64,000 nt of DNA from Calothrix sp. PCC 7716 (GCF_019977735.1 NZ_AP025018.1:5336580-5400579); one strand, 5' to 3'; counted from the first letter of the stretch, positions 1 through 8,232 are shown. Made by a program: numbers and translations. The notes: generated by a model not told the origin, from the letters alone.

Positions 1-350
1 AAAGTAAATTCTGTACCTAAAAGTTGAAGTATAGTGCTGCGAGGACGAAGCAGCAAACGGTCAAAATCACCATTTTTTATAAATCGCCACATTGAGTCAA
101 ACCCTCTTCCAAGAGCATCGGCAGTGGCAAAAGATATGTTAATTACTCCGTAAAATAAAGCAACTTCTGGTAATTGCCATGTACCAATACTATTAAAACG
201 AGCAAAAAGTGCCCAAATGCCAAAGAAATCTATTACAGTTATTAGTAGATGTCCAACAAGTTGAAGGAAGAAAGACGCTTTGTACTGCAATTGCGATTTA
301 AATGATATAGAAATATATCGTTTGTAAAGGTAAAAAGTATTCATAGTCAT
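1..350 (-). CDS. ABC-2 type exporter permease, partial at left edge
   Basis: The gene runs off the left edge; about 116 N-terminal residues are visible. It begins MTMNTFYLYKRY and continues with hydrophobic stretches and an RLLLRPRST segment, like the neighbouring permease. The start ATG (350-348) overlaps the TGA stop of the upstream permease (349-347) as ATGA, so the two are probably translationally coupled; a second in-frame ATG follows at 344. Known of the family: two related permeases and one ATPase form an inner-membrane exporter, as in cyanobacterial viologen-exporter-type (VepABC-like) ABC-2 systems. The substrate here is unknown. The assignment as second permease rests on operon position and similarity to its neighbour. 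Confidence 0.75.
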   Translation of the reverse strand, partial: MTMNTFYLYKRYISISFKSQLQYKASFFLQLVGHLLITVIDFFGIWALFARFNSIGTWQLPEVALFYGVINISFATADALGRGFDSMWRFIKNGDFDRLLLRPRSTILQLLGTEFT

Positions 351-1165
351 CCCCCTTGAATTATCAGCTTTTTTACACCACGGTTGACTAGTAGGCGCCC
401 AAGAATAATAAAAACCAAAATCCAGAAAGCTTGATGTAGCAATACACTAGGTAGCGAATTAAATGGAAGATTACCAGTAAAAAGGCGAAAAGGTTTATCA
501 ACTAGTCCAGAAAATGGAAGTGCATTGAGCAAAGGTTTTAGCCATTCAGGGAAAAGTGGCAGAGGCACAATCATACCAGAAAAAACAATAATAAGAGGGG
601 GAAGGAAATTATTAACTCCATCGCCGGAAATTGTCCACATCATTGATACTGTGAAAAGCATTGTTAATGCAGATGAGAGAAGAATGGCGCCAATAAAAGA
701 GATTACAAAGGCAATGAAAGCAGCAAACGATGGTGAAAATGTAAGCGACCACTGCCCAATTCCAACAAGGGGAAATACAAACGCTGTTATACATAGTAGA
801 GGAACAGCACGGAGAATAATAGGCGCCGTGCGAAGTGCCAGTGCGCGAGTTAACCAGAAATTGTAAAGGTCTGTGGGTCGAAGTAAGTCGTATCCTACGG
901 CGCCGGAACGTATTAATTCTTGAATGTCTTTATCTCCACCCCAAGGAACTACTGCAAATAAAAATGCTTGTCCTAACCATATATATGCTACGGTTTCACG
1001 AAAAGTTATAGGTTGAGCAGAAGTGGTATGGGTGAAGAATGCTTCTAAGACCATGACTTTTACAAAACCCCAAAAAAACTGGGTTGCAACTCCTGCTAGA
1101 GCAGCTGTACGGTATTGAAGTAGGAGTGCAAACCTAGCAATAAACAGTGACCAGTAAGCGTTCAT
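347..1165 (-). CDS. ABC-2 type exporter permease
   Basis: A 272-residue integral membrane protein with about six hydrophobic helices and no signal peptide. It has the family-typical cytoplasmic loop after the second helix (GGDKDIQELIRSGAVGYDLL, then RPTDLY). It lies 83 bases after the ATPase gene on the same strand and overlaps the next permease by 4 bases, giving an ATPase-permease-permease operon. Role by family: half of the translocation channel of an ABC-2 exporter moving a drug-like or cationic compound, or another small substrate, out of the cytoplasm. The substrate cannot be read from the sequence. The 83-base gap carries two copies of a 15-base palindrome. Confidence 0.85.
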   Translation of the reverse strand: MNAYWSLFIARFALLLQYRTAALAGVATQFFWGFVKVMVLEAFFTHTTSAQPITFRETVAYIWLGQAFLFAVVPWGGDKDIQELIRSGAVGYDLLRPTDLYNFWLTRALALRTAPIILRAVPLLCITAFVFPLVGIGQWSLTFSPSFAAFIAFVISFIGAILLSSALTMLFTVSMMWTISGDGVNNFLPPLIIVFSGMIVPLPLFPEWLKPLLNALPFSGLVDKPFRLFTGNLPFNSLPSVLLHQAFWILVFIILGRLLVNRGVKKLIIQGG

Positions 1166-1168
1166 TCT

Positions 1169-1249
1169 AGAAACCGGGTTTCTTTATGGATAAATTGTAA
1201 TGCAAACAAGATTTGTCTGCGACAATGAATGCGTAGAAACCCGGTTTCT
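1169..1249. repeat. Two copies of the AGAAACC-N-GGTTTCT palindrome
   Basis: Positions 1169-1175/1177-1183 and 1235-1241/1243-1249 each form a perfect 7-base inverted repeat around one central base (G in the first, C in the second, so the copies are in opposite orientation). The second reaches the TAA stop of the ATPase gene (1251-1249). A third copy lies at 34565-34579. These look like dispersed short palindromes. In transcript form each would make a small hairpin between the ATPase and permease cistrons and could tune relative expression; that function is inference. Confidence 0.7.
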
Positions 1250-2232
1250 TAAGATTCTGCATTTGCATATAGTTCAGCAACTATTTCCTCAATTGGTGGA
1301 TTTTCTACAAAAAGGTCTTCTACTTCGTGCTTTGAGGTAACATGAGCAATTAGAGATGCAGCAGATATTTTGATTGGGTCGAAGGCAAGTGTTACGGTGC
1401 GACCTTCTTTAGAGATAATACTAACCCCTTCTTGCTGAAACAAAAAATCATCATTTGCCAGATGTATTTTTAAGTAACGACGTGAGGAAACTTGAGAACG
1501 AAGCTTTGCTAAGGAACCATCACAAAGAATCTCACCTCCACCTATAATAATTACCCGTTCGCATAGTGCTTCGATATCATCCATGTCGTGGGTGGTGAGG
1601 ATGGTAGTTACTTGATGCGCTTTATTAAGAGTTTTTATAAATTTTCTCACGGCAAGCTTTGAAACTGCATCAAGTCCTATAGTCGGTTCATCAAGAAAAA
1701 GAATATCAGGTCTGTGAAGCATTGCTGCGGCAAAGTCACACCGCATCCTTTGACCAAGACTTAATTGCCTGACGGGAGTATTAAGAAAACTTTCAAGCGC
1801 AAGCAAATCTATCATTTCATCGCGCGTCTTTGTATATTCTAAATTTGGAACACGATAAATATCTCGAAGCAAATCGAAAGACTCAATAACTGGTAAGTCC
1901 CACCATAACTGTGTTCGCTGACCAAACACAACTCCAATACGACCCACATGTTTAATTCTATCTTTCCAAGGAGTTCGACCGTTAATTATACATTTTCCAC
2001 TGGTAGGTACTAAAATACCACTTAGAATTTTAATTGTAGTTGATTTTCCGGCGCCATTTGGACCAATGTAACCAACAAGTTCCCCTTGCTCAAGCGAGAA
2101 GGAAACACCCTTCAATGCATAAACTTCCTTGGTTTTGCGCTGCACAAACCCTCGTATAGAACTAAGCACTCCAGAGGTACGTTCGGATACGAAGAAGCTT
2201 TTCTTAAGGTCTTCGACAAATATGTGAGACAT
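1249..2232 (-). CDS. ABC exporter ATP-binding protein (ABC-2 class)
   Basis: About 327 residues from the ATG at 2232 (MSHIFVEDLKK); the frame is open to a TTG at 2277, but that extension falls inside a GTTGGGT/ACCCAAC hairpin repeat and is poorly supported. Walker A GPNGAGKST lies near residues 57-65, the signature LSLGQ near 157-161, Walker B ILFLDEP near 177-183, and the H-loop is in LTTHDMDDIE. The conserved FGQRTQLWWDLP segment of this ATPase class is present. It drives the two permeases encoded downstream. The last ~80 residues are the variable C-terminal part of the subfamily. Confidence 0.88.
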   Translation of the reverse strand: MSHIFVEDLKKSFFVSERTSGVLSSIRGFVQRKTKEVYALKGVSFSLEQGELVGYIGPNGAGKSTTIKILSGILVPTSGKCIINGRTPWKDRIKHVGRIGVVFGQRTQLWWDLPVIESFDLLRDIYRVPNLEYTKTRDEMIDLLALESFLNTPVRQLSLGQRMRCDFAAAMLHRPDILFLDEPTIGLDAVSKLAVRKFIKTLNKAHQVTTILTTHDMDDIEALCERVIIIGGGEILCDGSLAKLRSQVSSRRYLKIHLANDDFLFQQEGVSIISKEGRTVTLAFDPIKISAASLIAHVTSKHEVEDLFVENPPIEEIVAELYANAES

Positions 2233-2320
2233 ATACGTTTGTTGTTTTTTGTTGGGTTCCGCATTCGCTACACCCAACCTACATATGCTACATATATATG
2301 TTACATGTTACATGTTGAGT

Positions 2321-2689
2321 TTATACCTCAAAAGGATTCAACAACTGTAAGCCTTCGATCCATTGAAAGTCTTTAATGTTTCGCGTAACTAGCTTTAAAT
2401 TATGCATCAACGCAGTCCCCGCAATTATGGCATCCCCTAAGCTCATGCGTCGTATCTGACGTAACATAACTGCTTGGTCTAGTACGGGTTGGGAAATAGG
2501 GATAACCAACGATACTGAGAAAAATTCTTCAAGAAACTGTTTTTCTACTACGGTCAGACGATGATAGCCTAATGTTTCAACATAACTTAAAGATGAAACA
2601 GCAGGCTCGTTTTCTGCAATAAACTCACGTAACCAAGCATTCTCTGCCTGAGTAGCATAAATAATAATATTACTATCTAAAAGCATCAT
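2321..2689 (-). CDS. PIN-domain ribonuclease toxin (VapC-like)
   Basis: 122 residues, the usual VapC length. Acidic PIN residues are recognisable: D5 in LLDSNI, E38 in SYVETLG, D86 in SLGDAIIAGTA, and the C-terminal VTRNIKDF motif near 101-108. Known role: Mg-dependent endoribonuclease toxin held inactive by its antitoxin. The start overlaps the stop of the upstream small gene by 4 bases, the classic antitoxin-toxin arrangement. No mutation of catalytic positions was seen, so it is probably functional. Confidence 0.85.
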   Translation of the reverse strand: MMLLDSNIIIYATQAENAWLREFIAENEPAVSSLSYVETLGYHRLTVVEKQFLEEFFSVSLVIPISQPVLDQAVMLRQIRRMSLGDAIIAGTALMHNLKLVTRNIKDFQWIEGLQLLNPFEV

Positions 2690-2952
2690 TCATTTCGACC
2701 TGGAAGTTCCCGATCTTGTCGCATATCTTGCTGCCAAACTACTGGATCAATTCCTGCAAAAGCTTGTGCTTCTGCCAGCTTTTCCAAGGCTGCTGCCATC
2801 CGTTGTCCACGCCCCTTTGTCTGTTGCACTGGCTCTTCTTCCAAAATAGTGACTAACACTTGCACCGGGCTATTGTTTCCCAAATTGCCCCGCGCTTCCT
2901 CTGCCCATTCCAACGAGTCGCCCCTTAAGGTTGCTCTAAACGTCTGTAGCAT
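2686..2952 (-). CDS. Putative antitoxin partner of the PIN toxin
   Basis: 88 residues, beginning MLQTFRATLRGDSLEW. The first ~50 residues (through VQVLVTILEEE) resemble the short N-terminal part of cyanobacterial DUF2281/AbrB-like antitoxins that often precede VapC. The C-terminal half is charged and includes LEKLAEAQAFAGIDPVVWQQDMR-type sequence, likely the toxin-wrapping helix. The function is inferred mainly from its 4-base overlap with the PIN gene. No convincing DNA-binding fold can be named by eye. Confidence 0.65.
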   Translation of the reverse strand: MLQTFRATLRGDSLEWAEEARGNLGNNSPVQVLVTILEEEPVQQTKGRGQRMAAALEKLAEAQAFAGIDPVVWQQDMRQDRELPGRNE

Positions 2953-3107
2953 AACTTTGCCGTACTGTTGCTTCTTTAAATTTATTATAACTGTACTAAA
3001 TCTGGAACGCTATTAGTATTAATTTTAGAATAATCGCTTATCGCTTGGTGCGACTAATACTTCTTGTTTTATTTGTTGGGTTTCCGCGCTAACGTTGCCA
3101 ACTTACG

Positions 3108-3357
3108 TTATACGTCGAGTTCCTAGTATTGCTAATGCGACACCCGCAAGTATTACCACTGCGCTTACTAATTCTAATGGTAATGGGACTTCTTTAAATA
3201 TTAGATATCCAAGTAGACTGGCACCTATTGGTTCAAACAATTTTACATGTGTACTATAATTGGTGACATGACACGTGTGGCCCAGTTAAAGCTTGTGTGT
3301 CCGATTAATTGCGGAATCAGTGCCATTCCTGTGATTTACGTGGTGTCAAACTTGTAG
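3108..3357 (-). pseudogene. Decayed, internally deleted copy of the DMT transporter gene
   Basis: This stretch repeats the 3' end of the intact EamA/DMT gene (5131-6051) at roughly 90% identity by eye up to GCGGAATCAGTGCCATT. It then jumps directly to sequence equivalent to about 5850-5881 (CCTGTGATTTACG...). Some 500 bases are missing between the two parts, with a shared ATT at the junction. A small indel near 3250 further breaks the frame. The GGCGCC of the intact gene (near 5247) reads GGCACC here (near 3209). It is not expected to encode protein. Confidence 0.8.
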
Positions 3358-3754
3358 CATTGCTCTACAACTTATTGAAAACAAAGCTTGTGATGTGTTA
3401 ATGCTTCGGTATAACATGGCGCATCGTAAAATAGAAGATGATGTTCTACCTGCTGCTTATTCATCCGAAATTCCCGTAGTGGTATTTACTTGTACACGTT
3501 GGGGTTCATTACTTGCAGGACATCCCAACTGGCACTCCTTACCAGCAACTGCTGCTGACTGTTACCGTTATGCTTTACATAATCAAGCAGTTAACCTTGC
3601 TTTAACCGCTCCGCAATCAGTTTCTCAATTAGAAGAAAATCTTTCTGTGTTGAATGCACCTAAATTATCTACTCAAAAAGTACAACAGTGGCAATCATAT
3701 GCCGCCCTCATTTATGGAACTGGACAAGATGCATTCGATACTCAATGGATTTAA
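3350..3754 (+). pseudogene. C-terminal fragment of an aldo/keto reductase (fragment A)
   Basis: The reading frame ...SIALQLIENKACDVLMLRYN through IYGTGQDAFDTQWI matches the C-terminal part of a cyanobacterial aldo/keto reductase-like oxidoreductase. The N-terminal barrel with the nucleotide and catalytic residues is missing. The 119-residue open frame starting at 3395 is therefore a remnant, fused upstream to the broken DMT copy. A shorter relic of the same gene end lies at 6932-7023. Confidence 0.65.
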
Positions 3755-3817
3755 TTAGGTTTGTATTGTAAGAACATTGGCGCCTCAAAACTTGATTACT
3801 TCGTGCGAACCACTAGT

Positions 3818-3880
3818 TTATTTTTCTTGGTATTCTTTAGGCGTAATTCCTGTGAGTAACTGAAACTGCAATCCTGATAT
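3818..3880 (-). pseudogene. Possible C-terminal relic of an AraC-type regulator
   Basis: Read on the minus strand, this short stretch encodes ISGLQFQLLTGITPKEYQEK followed by a stop. That resembles the last helix of the AraC HTH domain (LTGITPKEY is the family end motif). Nothing upstream continues the gene. It is one of several gene ends stranded in this rearranged block. The evidence is 20 residues only, so the call is tentative. Confidence 0.35.
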
Positions 3881-3911
3881 CTTAGTGACTTGTCACTGCA
3901 ATTAGTTTATG

Positions 3912-4508
3912 TTAGTTTATGCTTTTTACTGGTGTTAATAACCCTAAATTTGCTAATGCTTTTGTTGCTATTTCTGACACATAACAATTTTCCGAATCTA
4001 AAGCATCAATCCAAACTTGACGTAATCTAGGACGATTTAGTTCAAGAAGTGAATCAACAGCAGGTATTTTTACATAATCATCTTCATCTTGAAGTAATGT
4101 TATTAAGGCATCAACAGCTTCCTCTGCATTATAATGCTTAAGTTGCCTAGCAACTTCTTGCCTAGGTCGTCTTGAACGTTTTTCACGGTTAACTTCATCA
4201 ATGAGACAATTAAGAATTTCAGAGCTTTGATACTCACCTAACGCAGATAGTGCATCCGCACGCACTTCCTCATCATTATCGTTTTTAACTAAATTAATTA
4301 GATAGGGTATCGCACAGCTATCTTGAATTTCTCCTAAATTACAAGCCGCAGTTGACCGTACTCCTGGCTCTGAGTCCGACAACAAGGGAAGTATAATTTC
4401 TAGAGAATTACTTGGCTTTAATGTACCTATTTTATCCAACGCTAATTCCCTAATTTCAGAATTTGGGTTTTTCAAATCTTCTAAAATAACTGACATTTCA
4501 TTTAACAT
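3912..4508 (-). CDS. HEAT-repeat protein, possible immunity partner
   Basis: 198 residues from the ATG at 4508 (MLNEMSVILEDL), chosen because GAGGAA sits 6 bases upstream; the frame is open to a TTG at 4520. It is made of about five HEAT/PBS-lyase-like helical repeats (LALDKIGTL, STAACNLGEI, ADALSALGEY, VDALITLLQDEDDYVK, ATKALANLG). No signal peptide or catalytic motif was seen. HEAT repeats usually mediate protein binding. It follows directly after a likely ADP-ribosyltransferase-fold toxin gene with only a 14-base gap from that gene's stop to this ATG, so an immunity or antitoxin role is plausible but inferred. It could also be an ordinary scaffold protein. Confidence 0.7.
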   Translation of the reverse strand: MLNEMSVILEDLKNPNSEIRELALDKIGTLKPSNSLEIILPLLSDSEPGVRSTAACNLGEIQDSCAIPYLINLVKNDNDEEVRADALSALGEYQSSEILNCLIDEVNREKRSRRPRQEVARQLKHYNAEEAVDALITLLQDEDDYVKIPAVDSLLELNRPRLRQVWIDALDSENCYVSEIATKALANLGLLTPVKSIN

Positions 4509-4522
4509 AGATTTCCTCAAAT

Positions 4523-5026
4523 TTATGAAAAATTATTAATTATGATTAAAATTTCTTCGGGTAGTTGTCCTTCTATAAGAACTTCTCCATTTTTCTCCAT
4601 GTCATCTCTAACTGCCTGAGCGCGCTTGCTAATTTTACGTTTTTGCTGTAACATGACGTTCTCAACGGATTCAGGAGTATACACCTTTATTTTACCTTCA
4701 CTTTCTAGATGCTTAATGGTATCCCAGCTAACTTTTATGATAATCCTCTTTTTGGTAAAAAATATAGCACCCCGATTTCCTGGCATTTTTATTCTTTCTG
4801 AGAAAGATATATATCTGCTAGTTTGATAACTTTCTTTTTTACTAACATGTTCCCAAGGAGTTTGGATATCTGCTTCTTCTGCTTGTTTACTATCTATTTC
4901 AAGCCCTAGAGAACCACCTCTGTATTCATCGTCACCACGAAAGATATAACGAGAAGCAGAATTATCAGCTTGTTTTACTTCTACGTTTGGGTTCATTATG
5001 TCACTTTTGTCTTCATGACTGGTCAT
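4523..5026 (-). CDS. Putative ADP-ribosyltransferase-like toxin domain protein
   Basis: 167 residues (ATG at 5026; an alternative ATG at 4996). It reads like a free-standing toxin domain. RYIFRGDDEYRGG near residues 26-38 resembles the first-strand Arg motif, SRYISFSER near 70-78 followed by GAIFF resembles the S-x-S strand, and GEVLIEGQLPEE near the C-terminus resembles the Glu motif of R-S-E ADP-ribosyltransferases. The motif assignment is my inference from spacing and sequence flavour. No secretion signal or repeat-bearing delivery domain is attached. The HEAT-repeat gene follows 14 bases downstream. If the motif reading is wrong, it is an uncharacterised protein. Confidence 0.5.
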   Translation of the reverse strand: MTSHEDKSDIMNPNVEVKQADNSASRYIFRGDDEYRGGSLGLEIDSKQAEEADIQTPWEHVSKKESYQTSRYISFSERIKMPGNRGAIFFTKKRIIIKVSWDTIKHLESEGKIKVYTPESVENVMLQQKRKISKRAQAVRDDMEKNGEVLIEGQLPEEILIIINNFS

Positions 5027-5130
5027 ATTGGATTAGTTGCTTTGTTCCATATAAATTTTGTTAACTACCATAGTCCTCTAAAAGCTGTTCTACTTATATC
5101 CATTAAGTTACAAAAGTTTATCACCAATGT

Positions 5131-6051
5131 CTATGCTGCACGGCGAGTACCTAGTATTGCTAATGCGACACCTATGAGAATTACCACTGCGCTTACTAAT
5201 TCTAATGGTTTAGGAACTTCTTTAAATATTAGATATCCAAGTAGACTGGCGCCTATTGGTTCAAATAATAGTACAAGTGTCACTATAATTGGTGACATCA
5301 CACGTGTGGCCCAGTTAAAGCTTGTGTGTCCGATTAATTGCGGAATCAGTGCCATTAATGCGATGTAAAAATACACTTGGCTTGGATAATTAATATAGCT
5401 GGCGCCTACAAAAAAAGGTACAGGTAAAAGTACTAAAGCTGAAGTTGTATAAGCGACTGTGATGTATTTACTTATACTTAATCCTCTTCGTTGTGATTCT
5501 CTGCCAAGTAGCAGGTAAAAACTCGCTGCCCATGATGCTACTAAAGCTAAAAAGTTACCTAACAATGGTTGACTAGATGTATCTATACTTGAACTGCTTA
5601 AACTAATCGTAATTCCCCCAGCAAGGGCAATGCCAATGCCTAATAAAGTCAGGAAAGTTGGTTTTTCTTTCAACCAAAGCCAAGATATAAATGTTACCCA
5701 AATAGGATTAGTAGTAACTAACGTAGTAGAAGCAGTAATAGAAGTATAAGTTAATGAAGTAATCCAAGTCGCAAAATGTAAAGCTAGACAAAACCCGGCG
5801 CCTACTGCATAGTAAAAAGCAGTATAATTCAAATCTGCCTGTTGCTGTAATTCCTGTGATTTACGCGGTGTCAAACTTGTAAGCAGCAAAATTAGCGATG
5901 CAAGACTCAAGCGAGAAGCAGCTATTACCAAGCTAAACCCGACGTTGTACACGGACGCAGACTCAAATGCTAGTCGGATAAATATAGCAGAAGTAGAGAC
6001 AGCAAGTACACCAAGAGTTAATACTAAAGCAATCTTCCAAGTTGGAACCAT
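5131..6051 (-). CDS. EamA/DMT-family transporter
   Basis: 306 residues with about ten hydrophobic helices in two EamA halves, the usual length and topology of drug/metabolite transporters. Family features include the amphipathic start of helix 1, SASIFIRLAF, and the end of each half (LALVASWAASFYLLLGRESQ; PIIVTLVLLFEPIGASLLGY). Likely an inner-membrane exporter or permease for a metabolite; the substrate is unknown. It is divergent from the methyltransferase gene, with 70 bases between starts. A broken second copy of its 3' end lies at 3108-3357. Confidence 0.85.
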   Translation of the reverse strand: MVPTWKIALVLTLGVLAVSTSAIFIRLAFESASVYNVGFSLVIAASRLSLASLILLLTSLTPRKSQELQQQADLNYTAFYYAVGAGFCLALHFATWITSLTYTSITASTTLVTTNPIWVTFISWLWLKEKPTFLTLLGIGIALAGGITISLSSSSIDTSSQPLLGNFLALVASWAASFYLLLGRESQRRGLSISKYITVAYTTSALVLLPVPFFVGASYINYPSQVYFYIALMALIPQLIGHTSFNWATRVMSPIIVTLVLLFEPIGASLLGYLIFKEVPKPLELVSAVVILIGVALAILGTRRAA

Positions 6052-6121
6052 ATTTTACCATCGCACTGCTGTATAATTTTAGCTTAAGTAGAAAAATATA
6101 TTACTAAACATACGAAACACT

Positions 6122-6931
6122 ATGAATAATGCATTTCAGCAATTCGTACTCTACCTTGTTGATTCTCCCTTGAAAAAACTGATTTGGAAAAGATGGTACA
6201 ACCTACTTACATCAAATGTGGCGAACAATAAAATAACTTTTATGAATTATGGGTATGTGGATTTAGAACAGGATATCAAGCCATTATTGAGTGATTATGA
6301 ACAGGAAGAGCTTTATAGCGCTCAACTTTATCATCATGTTGCTAATGCTATTTCAATAAATGGATTAGATGTTCTGGAAGTCGGATGTGGACGTGGAGGT
6401 GGTTCTTCATATATTACCCGCTACTTACATCCCAAAACAATGACAGGAGTTGATTTTTCTGAACGTAATATTAAATTTTGCCAAAAAAATCATGTTATTC
6501 CACAGCTAAATTTTTGCATAGGGGATGCAGAATCATTAGAGTTTGCGGATTGTTCGTTTGATGCTGTCGTCAACGTTGAATCATCACATTGCTATGCTTC
6601 GATTGAAAATTTCTTTTCTGGAGTTTATAGAGTTCTTCGTCCCAATGGTCACTTTTTGTTCGCTGACTTTCGCTCAAAAGACGAAATTGATAATATAAAA
6701 GGTTTGTTACAATCATCTGGGTTTAAAATTTTAAAGTATGAGATAATTACGGATAATGTTGTTAAAGCTATGGATTTAGATAATGAAAGAAAATTAACAT
6801 TAATTAAGCAAAATGGTTCCAAGTATTTACAAGAACTATTAAGTTGGTTTGCTGGATGTCAAGAAAGTCCTATTTATAAAGCACTCAAAAATCGAGATGT
6901 TGAATACTTTTGCTATGTTTTACAAAAGTAA
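6122..6931 (+). CDS. Class I SAM-dependent methyltransferase
   Basis: 269 residues. The SAM-binding motif I, VLEVGCGRGGGSSY, lies near residue 85. The motif II region IGDAESLEFADCSFDAVVNVESSHCY and the post-motif RVLRPNGHFLFADFR are also clear. It resembles small-molecule or lipid methyltransferases (phthiotriol methyltransferase-like, UbiE/Coq5 fold). The substrate is unknown. The stop codon abuts the relic aldo/keto reductase fragment at 6932, so the last residues may derive from the recombination junction. Confidence 0.8.
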   Translation: MNNAFQQFVLYLVDSPLKKLIWKRWYNLLTSNVANNKITFMNYGYVDLEQDIKPLLSDYEQEELYSAQLYHHVANAISINGLDVLEVGCGRGGGSSYITRYLHPKTMTGVDFSERNIKFCQKNHVIPQLNFCIGDAESLEFADCSFDAVVNVESSHCYASIENFFSGVYRVLRPNGHFLFADFRSKDEIDNIKGLLQSSGFKILKYEIITDNVVKAMDLDNERKLTLIKQNGSKYLQELLSWFAGCQESPIYKALKNRDVEYFCYVLQK

Positions 6932-7023
6932 CATCCTAACTGGCATTCCTCACTACCAACTGCCGCAGACTGTTACCCTTATTTATGGAACTGGGCAAGA
7001 TGCATTCGATATACAGTGGATTG
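6932..7023 (+). pseudogene. C-terminal relic of the aldo/keto reductase (fragment B)
   Basis: CATCCTAACTGGCATTCC... parallels fragment A from about 3522 (HPNWHS, PTAADCY). It then skips about 130 bases to the IYGTGQDAF-IQWI end of the gene, with the deletion joined at TTACC/CTTATTTATGG. The frame is broken and the original stop is lost (TGGATTGAATTG instead of TGGATTTAA). It starts one base after the stop of the methyltransferase gene. Two remnants of one gene end thus bracket the 3.4-7.0 kb block. Confidence 0.7.
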
Positions 7024-7614
7024 AATTGAGGTTTTTTAGCAACCACCAACATCAACATCCACAGAAAATCTTTCTCAACCCACCTCAACAACTCAAACAC
7101 AATTCATTAAAGCACAAGAATGAGTAAAAGGTGTGGGTTGGCGAACCCACATGACTTTTCAGCTAAAAGGCGCCTGAACAAAGAACAGCGGATATGTGGG
7201 CAGATAAGGAGTCAAGCATGAAAGAAGCTGGTAGAACTTTCACCTACATCTTTCTTTTAGTTCAATAGTTCTTAAGTACAATCTCTTGATAAAATAGTAA
7301 CATAGAAACAAGTCTATAGTTACACTTGGTTGGTGAACGCAAATAAACAACAGTGCAAATAGCACCAAGCATGTGTTAAGTAAATTGAAGCTAATAAGAG
7401 CATATTAAAGTTTGATTGAGCAATACAAAGTAAAGGTAAAAAGGACTGGCGCCGTATTACCGTTAGAAAATGAGAATTATCTCATGAAATTTTCATATAT
7501 ATCTCATAAATAAAAGTATATATTAATACTTATGTTGAGCAGAAGCTCAATAAAGCCTAGTTTTAAATGATACTAAGCGCTTAGTTGTGTAACCCTAATT
7601 TGTGGAGAATAAAT
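7024..7614. other. AT-rich intergenic region before the RTX gene
   Basis: About 590 bases without a credible gene. It contains two GGCGCC sites (near 7170 and 7449), a long AT-rich stretch at 7470-7560 and a 14-base palindrome just upstream of the RTX gene. Its size suggests that the promoter and regulatory sites of the secretion cassette lie here. No -10/-35 pair could be assigned with confidence. Confidence 0.5.
7572..7585. promoter_or_regulatory. 14-base palindrome ACTAAGCGCTTAGT
   Basis: A perfect 14-base palindrome centred between 7578 and 7579, about 30 bases upstream of the chosen RTX start. It has the size of a dimeric-regulator operator. No regulator is encoded next to it, and no second copy was noticed, so the role is conjecture. 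Confidence 0.35.
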
Positions 7615-8223
7615 ATGGCGACAATAGTTGGTAACGATAGTGACAATCGCTTAAGAGGAACATCTACTGCAGATACAATTCGTGGAAGAGATGGAAATGA
7701 CATTCTTGAAGGACTTGGAGGCATTGACACTCTTTTAGGTGGTAAAGGTGATGATTATCTTTTTGGTGGTGCGGGTGCTGATATATTGTCTGGTGATGGA
7801 GAAACATCTGCAACGAGCCAACCTGAGAAGGGAAGTGACATTCTTGTAGGTGGTTCTGCTTCTGACATCTTATATGCTTGGGGAGACGATATTTTGGTGG
7901 GAGGAGGTTCCAACCAATATAATGCTCAGTTGCTTACTGACTTACAAAATGACCCCTTCGCTACTGTTATTACGGCAGATAAGCAAGCAGATACTTTCGT
8001 TGCTGTCAACAAAGATGGGGTTGGCTATTCCTTGACTATTGCTGATTATGAAGTTGGTATAGACAAGATTGACCTAAGTGACTTTGGAGTTTCGGGTGTT
8101 GCTGACTTTGCTGACATCCAAGACAAAGGAAGTTACTTTGAAGCCAAGACTTCTGAGGTTGGTGGTGCAGAACTTGTACTACGAATTAATGTTGACCCAG
8201 CGTCTTTAACTTACATCGCTTAA
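7615..8223 (+). CDS. Small RTX-type calcium-binding protein, likely T1SS substrate
   Basis: 202 residues from ATG 7615 (MATIVGNDSDN), chosen because GGAG lies 8 bases upstream; the frame opens further back at 7585. Residues ~20-60 hold tandem RTX nonapeptides (GRDGNDILEG, GGKGDDYLFGGAGADIL) and a second set sits near 75-95 (GSDILVGG). The rest is Asp/Gly-rich, with a C-terminal beta-rich tail typical of uncleaved type I secretion signals. There is no N-terminal signal peptide. It directly precedes a parvulin-like gene, an ABC exporter and HlyD, so it is probably their cargo. It is short for an RTX protein, and no toxin or enzyme domain is visible. Confidence 0.8.
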   Translation: MATIVGNDSDNRLRGTSTADTIRGRDGNDILEGLGGIDTLLGGKGDDYLFGGAGADILSGDGETSATSQPEKGSDILVGGSASDILYAWGDDILVGGGSNQYNAQLLTDLQNDPFATVITADKQADTFVAVNKDGVGYSLTIADYEVGIDKIDLSDFGVSGVADFADIQDKGSYFEAKTSEVGGAELVLRINVDPASLTYIA

Positions 8224-8232
8224 TGTAAACTT

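Noticed and set aside
525-866. 113-codon frame antisense to the ABC permease
   Set aside because: It lies wholly within a well-supported membrane-protein gene on the other strand and has no protein-family character.
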